Below, one piece after another: positions 34,083 to 45,941 of a stretch of DNA of 64,000 nt. A model generated the notes under the pieces. The model had not been told where the DNA came from. It ran no database searches and worked only from the letters and a program-made list of their open reading frames with translations. Where the stretch lies: positions 6,805,683 to 6,869,682 of the forward strand of contig OY294054.1 of the NCBI GenBank assembly GCA_958510825.1, in the 5' to 3' direction. Source of the stretch: Brachypterus glaber. Taxonomy: Eukaryota > Arthropoda > Insecta > Coleoptera > Kateretidae. The position numbers were made by a program, and so were the translations under genes. Within the stretch, counting starts at the first letter, position 1, and each line of letters starts with the position of its first letter.

Positions 34083-35230
34083 CTAGTTAACATAAACGAA
34101 CTAATTAAATGTAATTACCTGAATTACCTGAAATAAAGCATTAAATATTTTTATATAACTGTTAGAAATAATTTTTCTAACAAAAATAAACACGGCAAAG
34201 AAGCGCCATATTTAGTTTTAAGGCATATGTACTGTTCCGACACGTTCGAGAGTGCTCCTACCATGCATATTGGTTAAACTTTTCGACACGAAGCACTGAA
34301 AATTAATGTAGCGCCACTTCTGGAAGCTCCCCATTAAAAATTCAAAAAGCAAAATGAAGCCAGATAAATAAAGAATGTTTTAATATAACGTAAAAAAATC
34401 CATCTTTTAAAAATTTGACAGCAAAACAAAAAAATTTTTTCAGTGTAAAAAAAAATTGAGGTCGAAATTAAAAAAAAATCTTCCAAAGTCTTAAAAACAC
34501 ATCCTTTTTTATAAGTGGCCCGAATTTGATTAAAAAATATTCATAAAAGCAAATTCTGCAGACATTTTAATTTTTTTTCTAAAACACCCTGTATATAAAA
34601 ACTGTGCGGTCGTAGCCCAAATCTGAAAACAGATTTGAAATCAGAAGAAAAAATGCTTCAAAATAAGATATGTCAGAAAAAAAGTAAATTTTCTCTGTGG
34701 GACAGTGTTATTAAAGCCTGTAGGGATTTCATATTTTGGCTACCCCCCAAATAGGGGACCCCAAAATATGAAATTTCTACAGCCTTTAATAACGCGACAA
34801 ACGGGGTATGAAGTGTATGAATTTTGGTAAATTTGCGTGACATACTCTATGGACAGCCCCTAATAATGCTTTAAGAAATATACCACGTTAATATTAATAA
34901 AATACTACAGATGATAAAACCCAATGCGGTTCAGTTGTTGTGTAAGACCATCCCATTTGATAAAAAAGATATCAGTAGCGTACTCAGAAAATGAATCTGA
35001 AATATATTTTTTTTAACTTCACTAATTAAATTAAACTAAAAACATTTTTTTAAGTAACTAAAACGTGATCTGAGCGGTGTCCTATCAATTTTGCATCTAA
35101 TCTATAACAAAACATTACCAATTTTGGGGACGCCACTGATGTAAAAATAAAATATAGGTTATTTTAAAAATTTATGTTTCAGTAACCATCTCAATATTAT
35201 TTTTTGTTCAGAAGTTATATGGGTATTTCT

Positions 35231-35706
35231 ACAGTAATGAGTAAAAAAAAACAACGATTTTTGTCCAGTAACTTTTTTTATTACTAAATTACCAAAATCA
35301 CTTAAAAATGAAAGAAAATAGTCTTTAAGGTTTGTAAATGCAAAAAACAGACACTATTTCGAAAAAGAAAAGGTTCCGTTTTTTACAGTCTACGATGTTT
35401 ATATATTATCTCCCGAAGCCAAACGATTTATCCGATATCGAAGATTTTGATTAAGGTTTATCTTATTTGGGAAATATTTAGGGCGACATTAAGGTTGCAA
35501 AAAAACAAAATGGCGTCATTTTGTTTGTGACAAAAAAATTAATATTTTTAAAAGGTATCAAATTAAAGGTAATTTTTCGTAGATAACTGAATATTAAATT
35601 TGCTACACAAAAAATTAAAATGGCGGCTGCCAGACGTAATTTTTTATGGCAAAATAATTATAATTTAAAAAAAAAATCAAGTAAAGGATTTGTTTAGGTT
35701 ACATTA
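35231..35706. other. AT-rich spacer
   Basis: No gene recognised. Short A/T-rich sequence between the large inverted-repeat element and the second Tc1-type MITE. Confidence 0.4.
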
Positions 35707-35708
35707 TA

Positions 35709-36066
35709 CAGAGCGGTCCAAAAGTCACCCCCCCCCCCTCTTAACTTTTGAACCAGTTGAGATATCGACTTCAAATTTGGAAATTTTAAATAAGACAACT
35801 TAAACTATCTAGCATATATTTGATATTTTGAGCTCTTAAAATGTTAGTTTAAATAAAGAATTTTATAAGCTTTAAAATGATGTGTCACACGACCCCCCTT
35901 TCCATTTAAAAAAATGTCCCCCCATGCCCCCCTGCCCACATTTTAAGAGCTATATGTTAAAAGATAGTTTAAGTTGTCTTATTTAAGAGTTCTAAATTTG
36001 AAGTCGATATCTCAACTCGTTCAAAAGTAAAAAAGGGGGGGGGGGGGTGACTTTTGGACAGCACTG
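35709..36066. mobile_element. Tc1/mariner-type MITE (358 bp), second copy
   Basis: The ends CAGAGCGGTCCAAAAGTCAC and GTGACTTTTGGACAGCACTG are inverted and flanked by TA. Shared internal boxes (TTGAGATATCGACTTCAAAT, AAGACAACTTAAACTATCT and complements) relate it to 10764-11433, but its centre is shorter. Confidence 0.78.
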
Positions 36067-36447
36067 TATTACATTTGTTTGCAAGAAAACAAAAATGGCT
36101 GCTGGACTGTGTTTATGACCTACTGATTATTTTTTTTTTAAAGATGGTATTATTAAAGGATTTTTTTTGTGGCTTATTAAAAGAATAAGAAGGAATAAAA
36201 GCCAAAGATTTATTAATATTGATATGGGTTCAGGTTTATTTTTTTAAATAAAGAAATATTTAGAAACTTGGTTTGTAGTAAAGAAAATTTATTATTTTTA
36301 TTTTTAATAATTAAGGCAGAAGACCGTAAACACCCTGTATATTTATTTTATAATACGCCATCTTGGATTCGCCATTTTGAAAGTTAATGCATTGATATTA
36401 TTTTTTAATTTAATGATAATTAAATTCAGGTGACACTGTCAATTAGT
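36067..36447. other. AT-rich spacer
   Basis: No gene recognised. It precedes the leader of Gypsy element A. Confidence 0.4.
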
Positions 36448-36659
36448 TGTAACTTCCTGAAACGCCATATTTTCCGCTCGTTTGCAGTGAACACATCATC
36501 TTGCATTATTGCAGACATCCTTCGGGATAAATTATTTAGTTTTAATAAATAATATCCTGGTGTTTTCGGTAAGTCTGCATCGAAGAATATTTTTACAGTA
36601 TTTTAATTATGTTAATATTTTAGTAATAATATAGAAGCTGAGAGTGTTTTGACGGACAA

Positions 36660-37895
36660 TAAACGGCTAAAATAAATTGTGAATGCAACCCGCTGTTCAA
36701 CTCAACGTGGACACCCAACGTGCGACAGAAGTACAACAAAGTACAAACCCAGGCGAAAAATGGCAGTGCAACATTCACCTACACAGAGGAATGGCAACGA
36801 GATGAGCCAGAATCAACATGAAATAGATGACATAGGTTTCGAGGGAGGAATTGAAGAACCAGCAGCATCTTCCCTTTAGACAAACAATGTAGTACGCTTG
36901 GCTAACAGCCCAGTAGACAGAGGACCTCCAGCGCTATCACCACAGGTTACATACAACATGCAACAAGGTAGGAACATTTCTTTTTCTTTACCTTTGTATA
37001 CACCGGCTTGTGCCATGGGGCCAGACATTGAACCTGAGTTTTCACACACTGGAGCTGTTCCAAGAAGACGAAGGAATAGAGAAGATACTTTTAATCTACC
37101 TAGAAATAATTATTGTAATACGGGTTATGCACAGCCACCCCCACCAACATACAGTAAAATATATCCCAGTAATTTTTATCCACCAACAGGGTATTATAAT
37201 AACAGGGCTTCAGAACAGATAACAGTGCAAAATGTTTTACCACCACAAATATCCGCCGATACTTTAGCTAATTTTAAGATTGCTTCCAGTATTTAGTGAG
37301 GGGGGAGAAATTCAGCCATGTGAATTTATTAACAGGGTTGAAAAGGCTTTGAGAAATTTTAACATCCCTTATAATTTGTTTGTACCTGAATTAGTTGACC
37401 TGTTCACAGGGACCTCCAAACACTGGGCACAAGCTCTCCAGTACACATTTTTGGATTTTAATACTTTTAAAAATAGCTTTTTAGAGAATTTTTGGGGTCA
37501 CACAGAGCAAAGAAAACTTCGTCTGTCACTTGATGTAGGAAGGTACAACAGGGCTACTGCTAACTACAGGAATTATTTTTTAGGTCAATTGTCCCAAGCT
37601 CGATTTTTAAATCCAGCATACACGGAACGGGAATTAATTCTTATAATTAGCAACGATTAGTTGTGCCCTGATAGGCAGTGCTAATATTTCTGAGGTACTA
37701 GATCGCTTAAGAATGGCGGATAATTTTGACAGCCATCATAAAAGTAATTTCTCTTCTTCTTCTTCCACCTCGTCTGTACAACAAAACTTCAATAATACAC
37801 CAGTGTACAAAAATCAAAATAACCCGGTTAATTTCGCGAGGAAAAACATATCGGCTATTCAAATAGAAAACGAAAATGAAATTCAGGAAAACTAG
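36660..37895 (+). pseudogene. Gypsy A gag, decayed
   Basis: Pro/Asn-rich N-terminal region (SPQVTYNMQQGRN, YCNTGYAQPPPPTYSK) followed by a capsid-like domain (SEGGEIQPCEFINRVEKAL, FTGTSKHWAQALQYTFLDF, SFLENFWGHTEQRKLRLSLD) and a Ser-rich tail. An in-frame stop at 36877 and frameshifts near 37285 and 37660-37710 break it. The same order is found intact in element B at 38717-39754, which shows the reading. Confidence 0.75.
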
Positions 37896-38001
37896 AAAAT
37901 CCTCAGCAGGAAAATAACATATTCTTGCTGAGGAACATTTATAAAACCGTAGAAAAATATTTACCCATCCCTAATAATCCCAAAATCGATCTTTAACAGG
38001 A

Positions 38002-38398
38002 GTGCGATTTTGACCACCAATTTTTAACAGATCAAGGTCGTTCACCTGTAATCAAAATAAAAATTAACCACGTGGAATACCCTTGCCTTGTGGATTCCGG
38101 TTTTGAAGTGAGTGCTTTTTCTACGTTAGTGGAAAGTAATGTGTCACAAACAGACATACCTATGTTCCCTGTCAATGGATTACGTGTTTCAGGTGCTTTT
38201 AAGAACAAAACTCGAAAGGTAACACAACAGGCTCTTGTCCCCTTTTCTATCGGAGAAGGTAATTTTGAATTTGAGCTATTGTTTATACCTGATTTAGTCT
38301 TTCCTGTTATTCTCGGATGTGATTTTTTGGGATTTGCGAAAGCCTATATCAGTTTTGAACAAAAATGTATTTTTATTGAGTACAATAACAAAGTTTTA
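38002..38398 (+). pseudogene. Gypsy A aspartic protease fragment, cut by element B
   Basis: Retropepsin-type segment with the active-site triad context CLVDSGFEVSAFS and the C-terminal VILGCDFLG motif. The frame runs to 38398, where the 5' LTR of B begins (TG at 38399). The codons following 38398 in this frame are LTR sequence, not protease. Confidence 0.8.
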
Positions 38399-38680
38399 TG
38401 TAACACGCCAATTTTTAAAAAACAGTTATATATTTTAATTATTCGTTAATTATTGTCAACATTGTTATTGTCTGTCAAAACTCCATAAAAGAATAACCTT
38501 CAATATATTTAGGGATATTTATTTGAGGCACCAACCTGACACTTGAGATCTGAACTCCACAGCCTGTTGCTGCTTCTGCTCAACAAGTGAAATCTTTGTT
38601 TTAATTATTCATCCTCAGGGATTTTGTACTTATTTATTTCTAAATAAGATCCTGGTGTTTAGGTAAGAACTACTTAAACA
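38399..38680 (+). repeat. Gypsy B 5' LTR, 3'-truncated
   Basis: It matches 43080-43379 apart from two small insertions in the latter (TGCAACTCTGTTGGCAG, GTTAAT). Sequence diverges after GGTAAGAACTACTTAAAC, where AGTCACCAGCACTAG and then the gag start follow. No primer-binding site is seen, so LTR end and leader appear deleted. Confidence 0.75.
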
Positions 38681-38716
38681 GTCACCAGCACTAGTCCTAC
38701 ATATCAAAACTATACA

Positions 38717-39754
38717 ATGCCACCTCAACTGTCGCCGCAGGTGACATACAGCACACAAGGTAGGAATGTTCCTTTATCATCTAACCTTTTAACAACTGAA
38801 AGTCACACTGGACTACAACAAAGCCAAGGGGCTATTCCTAGGCCAGTAGAACCAAGCAGGCAGGCACAGTTTACAAATATACAGTCAAGAAATCAAAATA
38901 ACCAGAATAATTATAGAAATAATTTGAATTTACAAGATTATAATTTTGATTTACCAGCATATAATGTAAACCAACCTCCTCCTAGCTACAGTAGGTTCAA
39001 TTTTAACAATAATGTGGCCCCTCAGGCATATAACTTTGCAAACGTACCTCCTAATATCCCCCTTGCTCTTAATCCACCACTGCCTAACATGGAAACATTG
39101 GGAAACATTAAAAAAATAATTCCAATCTTCCGTGAAGGGGGCGATACACATCCTTGCGAATTTGTAGAACGTATTGGCAGAGCCTTAACAAATTATCAGT
39201 TTCCTTTTTATTTATTTGCACCAGAACTACCGGATTTTTTTTCAGGTACGGCTAAACACTGGATTTCAGTATTAGCAAACACATTTTTAGATTTTAATCA
39301 GTTTAAAGTTGCTTTTTTACAAAATTTTTGGAATCTGTCACAACAGACTAAAATTAAATGGCAGCTAGACTCACAGCGGTTCAATAGAACTACTAATCTG
39401 TCATATGTGAACTACTTTCTATCGCAAGTGGCTAAGGCCAAGTATTTAAACCCTCCCTACACGGAACAGGAAATAATTATGATTATTAGCAGACTTTTTC
39501 CCCCAACTATCAGTTGCGCGCTTATTGGCAGTCAAAACATTACAGATGGTTTAGAAAGATTAAGACTGGCAGACAGTTTTGACATAAACCAACAAAACAG
39601 ACCTATATCTTCTTCTCCTTCCTCATCCTCTCATTTTTCAGGAAATACACGTGACAACTTTCAAAATAAAAACAAACATAACCAAACTTTTGAAAAGAAA
39701 AAAAATTCTCACATGGAAGTGCTTAGTGAAAACCACGATGAGTCGGAAAACTAA
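38717..39754 (+). CDS. Gypsy B Gag
   Basis: An uninterrupted 345-residue frame starting MPPQLSPQVTYSTQGRNVPL. The N-terminal 130 residues are Asn/Gln/Pro-rich and disordered. A capsid-like helical domain follows (about 135-275) with FREGGDTHPCEFVERIGRAL, FFSGTAKHWISVLANTFLDF and FLQNFWNLSQQTKIKWQLDS, then a Ser-rich and Lys-rich tail (SSSPSSSSHF, KKKNSHMEV). No CCHC zinc knuckle is visible. Gag packages the element RNA. The pol frame is different and has no own start near the stop, so frameshifting or read-through would have been needed. Confidence 0.82.
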   Translation: MPPQLSPQVTYSTQGRNVPLSSNLLTTESHTGLQQSQGAIPRPVEPSRQAQFTNIQSRNQNNQNNYRNNLNLQDYNFDLPAYNVNQPPPSYSRFNFNNNVAPQAYNFANVPPNIPLALNPPLPNMETLGNIKKIIPIFREGGDTHPCEFVERIGRALTNYQFPFYLFAPELPDFFSGTAKHWISVLANTFLDFNQFKVAFLQNFWNLSQQTKIKWQLDSQRFNRTTNLSYVNYFLSQVAKAKYLNPPYTEQEIIMIISRLFPPTISCALIGSQNITDGLERLRLADSFDINQQNRPISSSPSSSSHFSGNTRDNFQNKNKHNQTFEKKKNSHMEVLSENHDESEN

Positions 39755-42700
39755 GTGCTCCTCAGCAAGAGTTTGCCGCATCTTCGCTGAGGAATCTCAC
39801 CAATTCGGCAAATATTTCCTTCTGTAACAATCCGAAACAAGAGTTACAGGAAACTCAAGAGTGTGACTTTGAACACCCCTCTAGTGATCCTAGTCGCATT
39901 CCTATAGTTAAAATAACAATTAATCACACACAGTATCCCTGTTTAATAGACTCAGGTTCGGAGTGCAGTGCGTTCTCTTCATTGGTTGAAAGTAATATTG
40001 CTTCAACATACCCCGATCTTTAAAGTTCATGGTATACGAGTTAGTGGCGCTTTCAGAAGTAAAGAACGAAGAGTCACTCACCAGGCCCTAATAACATTCT
40101 TTCTCGAGGGTAAGCAATTTGAATTTGAGTTACTATTAATCCCTGATTTAATTATCCAGTCATTGGCTGCGACTTTTTAAGGTTATTTCATGCAACCATT
40201 AGCCTGGAACAAAATTGCATATTTTTAAAGAAAAATAATGAGACTTTGCAAATACCAGAGGCTAAATTTAATCATGAATACGCAGCACCAATTTCGTCCT
40301 TAACAAAAAAAATTTGTGCAGTCTCAAAAAATCCTCCTATTGAACAATCAGTGGATCCCTATACTATAAGTGAAGGTGATATTGACAAAATAGTTGAGGA
40401 AAGCCATCTTTCTAATATTTACAAAACTAAATTTAGAAATCTTTTACTTAAACATAAAAATGTCTTTTCTGTAAGACCAGGTTTAACGTCTGAATATTAA
40501 CATAGTATTGTCCTGTTCGACAAAACCCCATTTAATGTTAAACCTTATCCAATCCCAATTGCACATAGACCTGCAGTGGCAAGGGAATTCGAAAAAATGT
40601 TGCAATTTGGCATCATTGAACGATGTGATTCTTGCCCATACAGTTCCCCGTTAATTACCACTCTACGCAAAAACGGATCCGTGAGGGTCTGTTTGGATGC
40701 GCGGTTTTTAAATCGTAGAATGCAACCTGGTTCCGAATTACCTAGGTTTATTCATGATTTATTAACCACCTTACCTCCAATAGTCAAGGTTATGACCAGC
40801 TTGGATATGACCAATGGCTATTGGCAAATCGGGTTGCCACCACAAGATCGAAATTTTACCGGTTTTGTGTATAACGGCCACACATATCGTTTTAAAGTCC
40901 TTCCATTTGGATTAAAAAACGCAGTTTCTGGGTTTACGAGAGCCATGTCACTCATTTTAGGCTCAAATTTCGAAGAATTTGTACGAATATATATCGATGA
41001 CGTGTTGATTTTATCGGCAGACATTGATTTACATTTAAACCACCTTAATCAGGTTCTAACCAGAATGTCTCAAGCAAATCTTCGCCTAAGACTCGATAAA
41101 TGTCATTTTTTCCGCAAGCAAGTAAACTTCCTCGCAATCACAAACTTTCCAGAACCCAAAAACCAAAAACAACTTCAAGCATGGCTTGGGTTGACTAACT
41201 ACGACCGTAGCTTCTGCGAGAACTACGCTACAGTCGCGGAACCTCTTTTTTACCTTCTGAGAAAAAAAAATAAGTGGTCCTGGGGACCTCCCCAAACTGA
41301 AGCTTTCGCAAAGCTCAAAGAAATGATAAGGGAAGAATTTTTATTATACCACTCTAATTTTTCTTTACCATTTTGGGTCCAAATTGACAGCAGTGATGTT
41401 GGCCTTGGCTGTCAGTTATTTCAGATCATAGAGGGTGAAAAAAAGGTAATCGCTTATGGCAGTAGGGTTCTTCTTTTGCGAGAACGCGCTTATTCCGCAG
41501 CGGTGTTTAGGTTTGGTTTGGGCGCTGGAAAAGTGGCGAGTATTTTTGGTGGGCAAACATTTTTTTTGTCTCACCGATAATAAATCCATAACTTATCTGC
41601 AGACTTGTCGCCTCCTTACTCCAAGTTTGGCACGATGGGCTTTATCTTTGCAGGAATATTCATATACTATTAAACATATTTCGGGCAAAGAAAATATTGT
41701 GGCAGACACCCTTAGTCACTACCCTAGTCACTACCCTAGTCCTCGATTAACCGTACCATCTGATAGATGCTTCCAGATCCATGGCATTCACTTAGATAAA
41801 GTTTTCAGTCGCAGTCTCACATCAATTTCAAACGATCAAAAAAATGATCCGAAACTGGCCAAAATCCGTCAAAACGTGGAACTCTCACCTGAAAATAACC
41901 CACGTTTCGTTCTCCATAATGACGTCCTCTTTATGCATGCAACAAATGAAGAAAAATGTCTCCTTTGTGTGCCAAAAAACCGTACCCATGACTTTGTCAG
42001 CGCGTACCACGCAGGGTTAGGTCACTTTGGGGTCTATAAGACACACGCTGCCATGCGTCGAGAAACTTGGTGGCAAAATATGGCAAGTGATATAAAAAAA
42101 CATATCAAGGCGTGTCAGATATGCCAACTGACCAAATCAGGGCCAATGCCATACCCCCCCCTTCAGGCCATTGTACCAGAGGAACCAAATCACCTAGTGG
42201 CCCTAGATATTTACGGCCCGCTGCCAAAATCTAGGGGCAGCGTCGAATACATATGCGTAGTACTCTCTTAATTTGTAACCCTATACCCCTTAAAGAAGTC
42301 TACTACCAGAAGCATTCTTAAGCGGCTTACAGAGGATTACTTTGTTAAGTTTCCCATCCCTAAAGGGCTCCTAACGGACCACGGTAGCCAATTTATGGCT
42401 GACCTATGGGCTAATACCCTAGAACCTTTGGGTATCCGAATAATAAAATCCTCTGTACGTCACCCTTCGAGCAACCCTTCTGAAAGAGTCATGAAGGAGT
42501 TATCCCGACTCTTTAGGACTTTTATTCATGATAAGCACAAGAAGTGGGCTTTTGAAGTCGAGAACCTTGCCGCACTATTGAATAACGCTGTTCATTTGTC
42601 CACAGGGTATTCACCCACAGAGCTCCAAACAGGAAGTCCTCCGGTTTTTATGCTTCATAATGTTATAAATTTTCCCGAAAATATGAAAAAAAAAAAGACT

Positions 42701-42993
42701 AGAAAAACACGTCAAACTTTTTTTCGCAAGGGAAAATTTACTTTCAGAGGCTGATCGTAGAAAAGCCAAAAGTGCACACTATCCCAAACCAAAATTTAGG
42801 GAGAATGATATTGTATTACTGAGGGCAAATCCCACTTCAAAAGCATTTGAAGGTAGAACAAAGAAGTTTATGCTTCTCTACTAAGGTCCGTATAAAATAA
42901 AAAAAGTTATTGCACCTACATTTTAAAATTCCTAGACACTGAAGAAGATAGAGGTATGTTTCACGCCGTTCACATAAAACATTTTTACCAATA
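39755..42993 (+). pseudogene. Gypsy B Pol: protease, RT, RNase H, integrase, broken
   Basis: Protease with CLIDSGSECSAF (catalytic Asp codon 39949-39951). RT with SSPLITTLRKNGSVRVCLDA, MTSLDMTNGYWQIGL, LPFGLKNAVSGF and RIYIDDVLIL. RNase H with FWVQIDSSDVGLG, WALEKWRVFL, CLTDNKSITYL and GKENIVADTLS. Integrase with an HHCC finger (HAGLGHFG.., CQICQLTKSG) and D, D, E in VALDIYGPL, LLTDHGSQF and SSNPSERVMKEL. The order PR-RT-RH-INT is that of Gypsy/Ty3. Frameshifts (about 40010, 40175, 41465) and stops (40498-40500, 42269-42271) make it non-functional as it stands. The frame ends at KHFYQ before the purine tract. Confidence 0.88.
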
Positions 42994-43079
42994 AACCCCA
43001 CCTAACGTTCCTTGTTGCGTTTGTAATCTTATATCTCGTAAAACTTAAGTAAATTTTTACCGAGCTAGGAGGGGGTAGT

Positions 43080-43586
43080 TGTAACACGCCAATTTTTAAA
43101 AAACAGTGCAACTCTGTTGGCAGTTATATATTTTAATTATTCGTTAATTATTGTTAATGTCAACATTGTTATTGTCTGTCGAAACTCCATAAAAGAATAA
43201 CCTTCAATATATTTAGGGACATTTATTTGAGGTACCAACCTGACACTTGACATCTGAACTCCACAGCCTGTTGTTGCTTATGCTCAACAAGTAAAATCTT
43301 TGTTTTAATTATTCATCCTCAGGGATTTTTTACTTATTTATTTCTAAATAAGATCCTGGTGTTTAGGTAAGAACTACTTAAACCGTATTTCTTCAGTTTT
43401 ACATTTAATATATTTATTTTAGTTACTTACGTTTTATTTTACTTCGTGGAGTTTTGGCAGACATTTGGGTATTAGTCATAAATAAAGTCAGAGAAGAGTG
43501 AGAATTTATCTTTTGCTTCACTACGAACCCGACCCCATTCTGGACCTATAAGGCCCCCAACTAATTATTTAAACCGGTCCATCTCA
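43080..43586 (+). repeat. Gypsy B 3' LTR
   Basis: 507 bp from TGTAACACGCC to CCATCTCA, directly after the purine tract and directly before the TTTA duplication. The terminal ~206 bp are absent from the 5' LTR. Confidence 0.78.
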
Positions 43587-43590
43587 TTTA

Positions 43591-45941
43591 ACAATACCTG
43601 AAACTGATTTCATGCATAATTACACTGCTCCAGAAGCATCTCCTCTTAAAAAATGTATGCAATATCAAAGTCACCCCCAATCAAAAATGAATTACCTGAT
43701 ATGTGCACAGCAAGTGAAGAGGGGATAAATCAAGTAGTCATTGACTCCCCACTTTCAGAAAATCACAAACTGATGTTTAAAAAAGTGTTATTAAAACATA
43801 AAAAGGTATTTTCAGAGAGACCAGGTCTTACCTCTGAATATACCCACACAATAACTCTTATTGACAAGACCCCATTTAACAAAAAATCATACCCAATTCC
43901 AGTGGCGCACAGACCTGCTGTTGCAACTGAAATACAAAGAATGCTTGATTTCAATGTAATTGAGAGGACCACCACCTGCGCGTACAGTTCTCCCCTATGC
44001 ACGGCTGTACGCAAAAATGGAAATGTCCGTCTGTGTCTGGATGCCAGAAAACTAAACAGTATTATGGAGCCAGATACAGAACTTCCAGGATAAATACAGG
44101 AGTTGCTAAAAACTTTGTCTCCTGATGTTAGGGTCATGTCATCTCTCGACATGACCAACGGATACTGGCAAATAAAAATAAGGCCACAGGACCGTAAATA
44201 TAGAGGTTTTCTGTATAACGGTCAATCGTACCAATTTACAGTGCTCCCATTTGATTTGAAAACAGCTGTGTCAAGTTTTTTTTCATGCTGCATGTCGGCT
44301 ATATTAGGTCCTTATTTGGAGGATTTTGCCAGAATATACATTGACGATGTATTAGTTTTGTCTCCAAGTATAGTCCCATTTAGACCACCTAGACAAAGTC
44401 CTATCTAGGCTTTCTGAAGCTAGTTTCACCCTCCGTCTTTCTAAGTGTAACTTTTTCAGAAAGCAAGTGACATTCCTCGGTTATACCTTATCGGAACGGG
44501 ATTCAAAGTGATGCTTCGCGCATCAGCGCAATTGTCAACTTCCCTGAACCAAAAACCGTGAAACAGCTGCAGGCTTGGCTGGGTCTCACGAACTACGACC
44601 GTAATTTTTGCGAAAATTACGCCACGGTGGCGGAACCCCTTTTCGCACTTCTTAAAAAGAAGAATAAGTGGTCGTGGGGTGCAGCTGAAGCTGAAGCTTT
44701 TAAGCTGCTGAAAGAGCTGATTAAAGATGAGGTACTGCTCTATCACCCAGTACACTCCCTCCCTTACTGGGTCCAAACTGACAGTTCGGATGTTGGTTTG
44801 GCGGTAAGTTATACCAGCTTGTAGACGGAGTAAAGAAGGTTGGGCCATCGAGAAATGGAGAGTGTTTTTAATTGGCAAGCCGTTCTTTTGTCTTACTGAC
44901 AGCAAGGCAATTACCTACCTAAACACTTGCCGCCTCCTGACTCCTAGGCTGACGCGATGGTGTCTTTCCCTCCAGGAGTATGAGTTCACCATTAAACACA
45001 TTGCTGGACGAGAGAATGTGGTATGTGACACGCTTAGCAGGTATCCTAGTGGTAGGCTACCAGTACCCTCTGATCGATGTTTCCAGATTCTCAGGATACA
45101 GCTGGACAGTGTTTTCTATCGCAGTCTTACTTCTTTGTCAGATGATCAAAAGAACGATCCCAAGCTGGCAATAATTCGTCAAAATGTTGAACTCAACCCA
45201 GAGGAACATGAACGATTCGTTATTCACAATGATGTTTTGTTCATCCGCAAATCAAATGACGAACCGTGCTTACTGTGCGTTCCCAAAAATCAAGTGCAAG
45301 ATTTCGTCAATGCCTTCGTCAATGCCCTTCATGCGGGTATTGGGCACTTTAGGGTTTTTAAAACCCATGCTGCCATTGCAAGAGAGGTATGGTGGCAAAA
45401 TATGGCGAAGGACATAAAAAAAAAAATTATGCCAAATATGCCAACTGGCAAAGTCCGGCCCTTTGCCTAGGCCACCGTTACAAACCATTATTCCAGAGGC
45501 TCCAGGGGACCTGGTCGCTTTGGATCTATACGGTGCATTAACAAGGTCACGGGGTTCCGTGAAATAAATATGCGTGGTGGTTGACGTCTTTTCAAAACTC
45601 ACGACTCTCTACCCTTTAAAAACGCAACTACCAAAAATATCCTTAAAAAGTTTCAAGGTGATTATTTCGTCAAGTATTCGGTCCTAAGTGTTCTTACGGA
45701 CCATGGGACCCAGTTTACCGCTGAGGCCTGGTCCAATACTTTGCAACCTTTAGGAATAAAGGTTATCAAGTCATCCGTGCGTCATCCAGCTAGCAACCCT
45801 TCCGAGCGCATAATGAAGGAGTTGTCTCGATTATTTAGGACATTTTGCCACGATAATCATAAAAAGTGGGCTCTAGAGGTGGACAAATTGGCCAACTTAC
45901 TAAATAATGCTGTCCACTTGTCTACCGGGTATTAACCGATT
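43591..45941 (+). pseudogene. Gypsy A Pol continuation: RT, RNase H, integrase, broken
   Basis: It resumes in the frame that left off at 38398 (TIPETDF). RT motifs are CAYSSPLCTAVRKNGNVRLC, MSSLDMTNGYWQIKI and RIYIDDVLVL. RNase H has YWVQTDSSDVGLA, FLIGKPFFCLTDSKAITYL and GRENVVCDTLS. Integrase has a finger region (HAGIGHFRVFKTHAAI) and the last part, SSVRHPASNPSERIMKEL. Frameshifts near 44095, 44380, 44520, 44820, 45470 and 45600 and several stops break it. It is truncated by the N gap after HLSTGY. Confidence 0.88.

Larger units (their letters stand above)
30600..35230. mobile_element. Large inverted-repeat DNA element carrying a cysteine-rich gene
   Basis: Blocks of the left side recur inverted on the right in the same nested order: 30620-30990 with 34865-35215 (ACCAATTTTGGGGACGCCAC, CCCAATGCGG); 32145-32205 with 34803-34860 (GTCACGCAAATT, CATACACTTC); and 33263-33545 with 34430-34800 (TTTGGGCTACGACCGCACAG, CTTCCAAAGTCTTAA). 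The left arm is broken by two later insertions, 31227-32137 and 32205-33262. The unpaired centre contains the minus-strand gene at 33571-34082. No transposase was recognised, and the outer limits are approximate. Confidence 0.7.
38399..43586 (+). mobile_element. Gypsy-type LTR retrotransposon B, nested in A
   Basis: B inserted into the protease/RT junction of A. TTTA occurs at 38395-38398 and again at 43587-43590 as the target duplication. The 5' LTR starts TGTAACACGCC at 38399. The 3' LTR (43080-43586) is preceded by a purine tract (GGAGGGGGTAGT) and ends in CA. The two LTRs match for about 280 bp, but the 5' one lacks the last ~206 bp. B gag is intact; its pol is broken. Confidence 0.88.
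36448..45941 (+). mobile_element. Gypsy-type LTR retrotransposon A, interrupted by element B
   Basis: A starts with a probable LTR and leader (TGTAAC at 36448; CTGGTGTTTTCGGTAAGTC near 36558 resembles the end region of the B LTR). It has gag remnants 36660-37895, a protease remnant to 38398, then the insertion of B, then RT-RNase H-integrase remnants 43591-45941. Its 3' end is lost in an N gap. A and B are diverged relatives: their gag and pol segments can be matched along their length. Confidence 0.8.
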
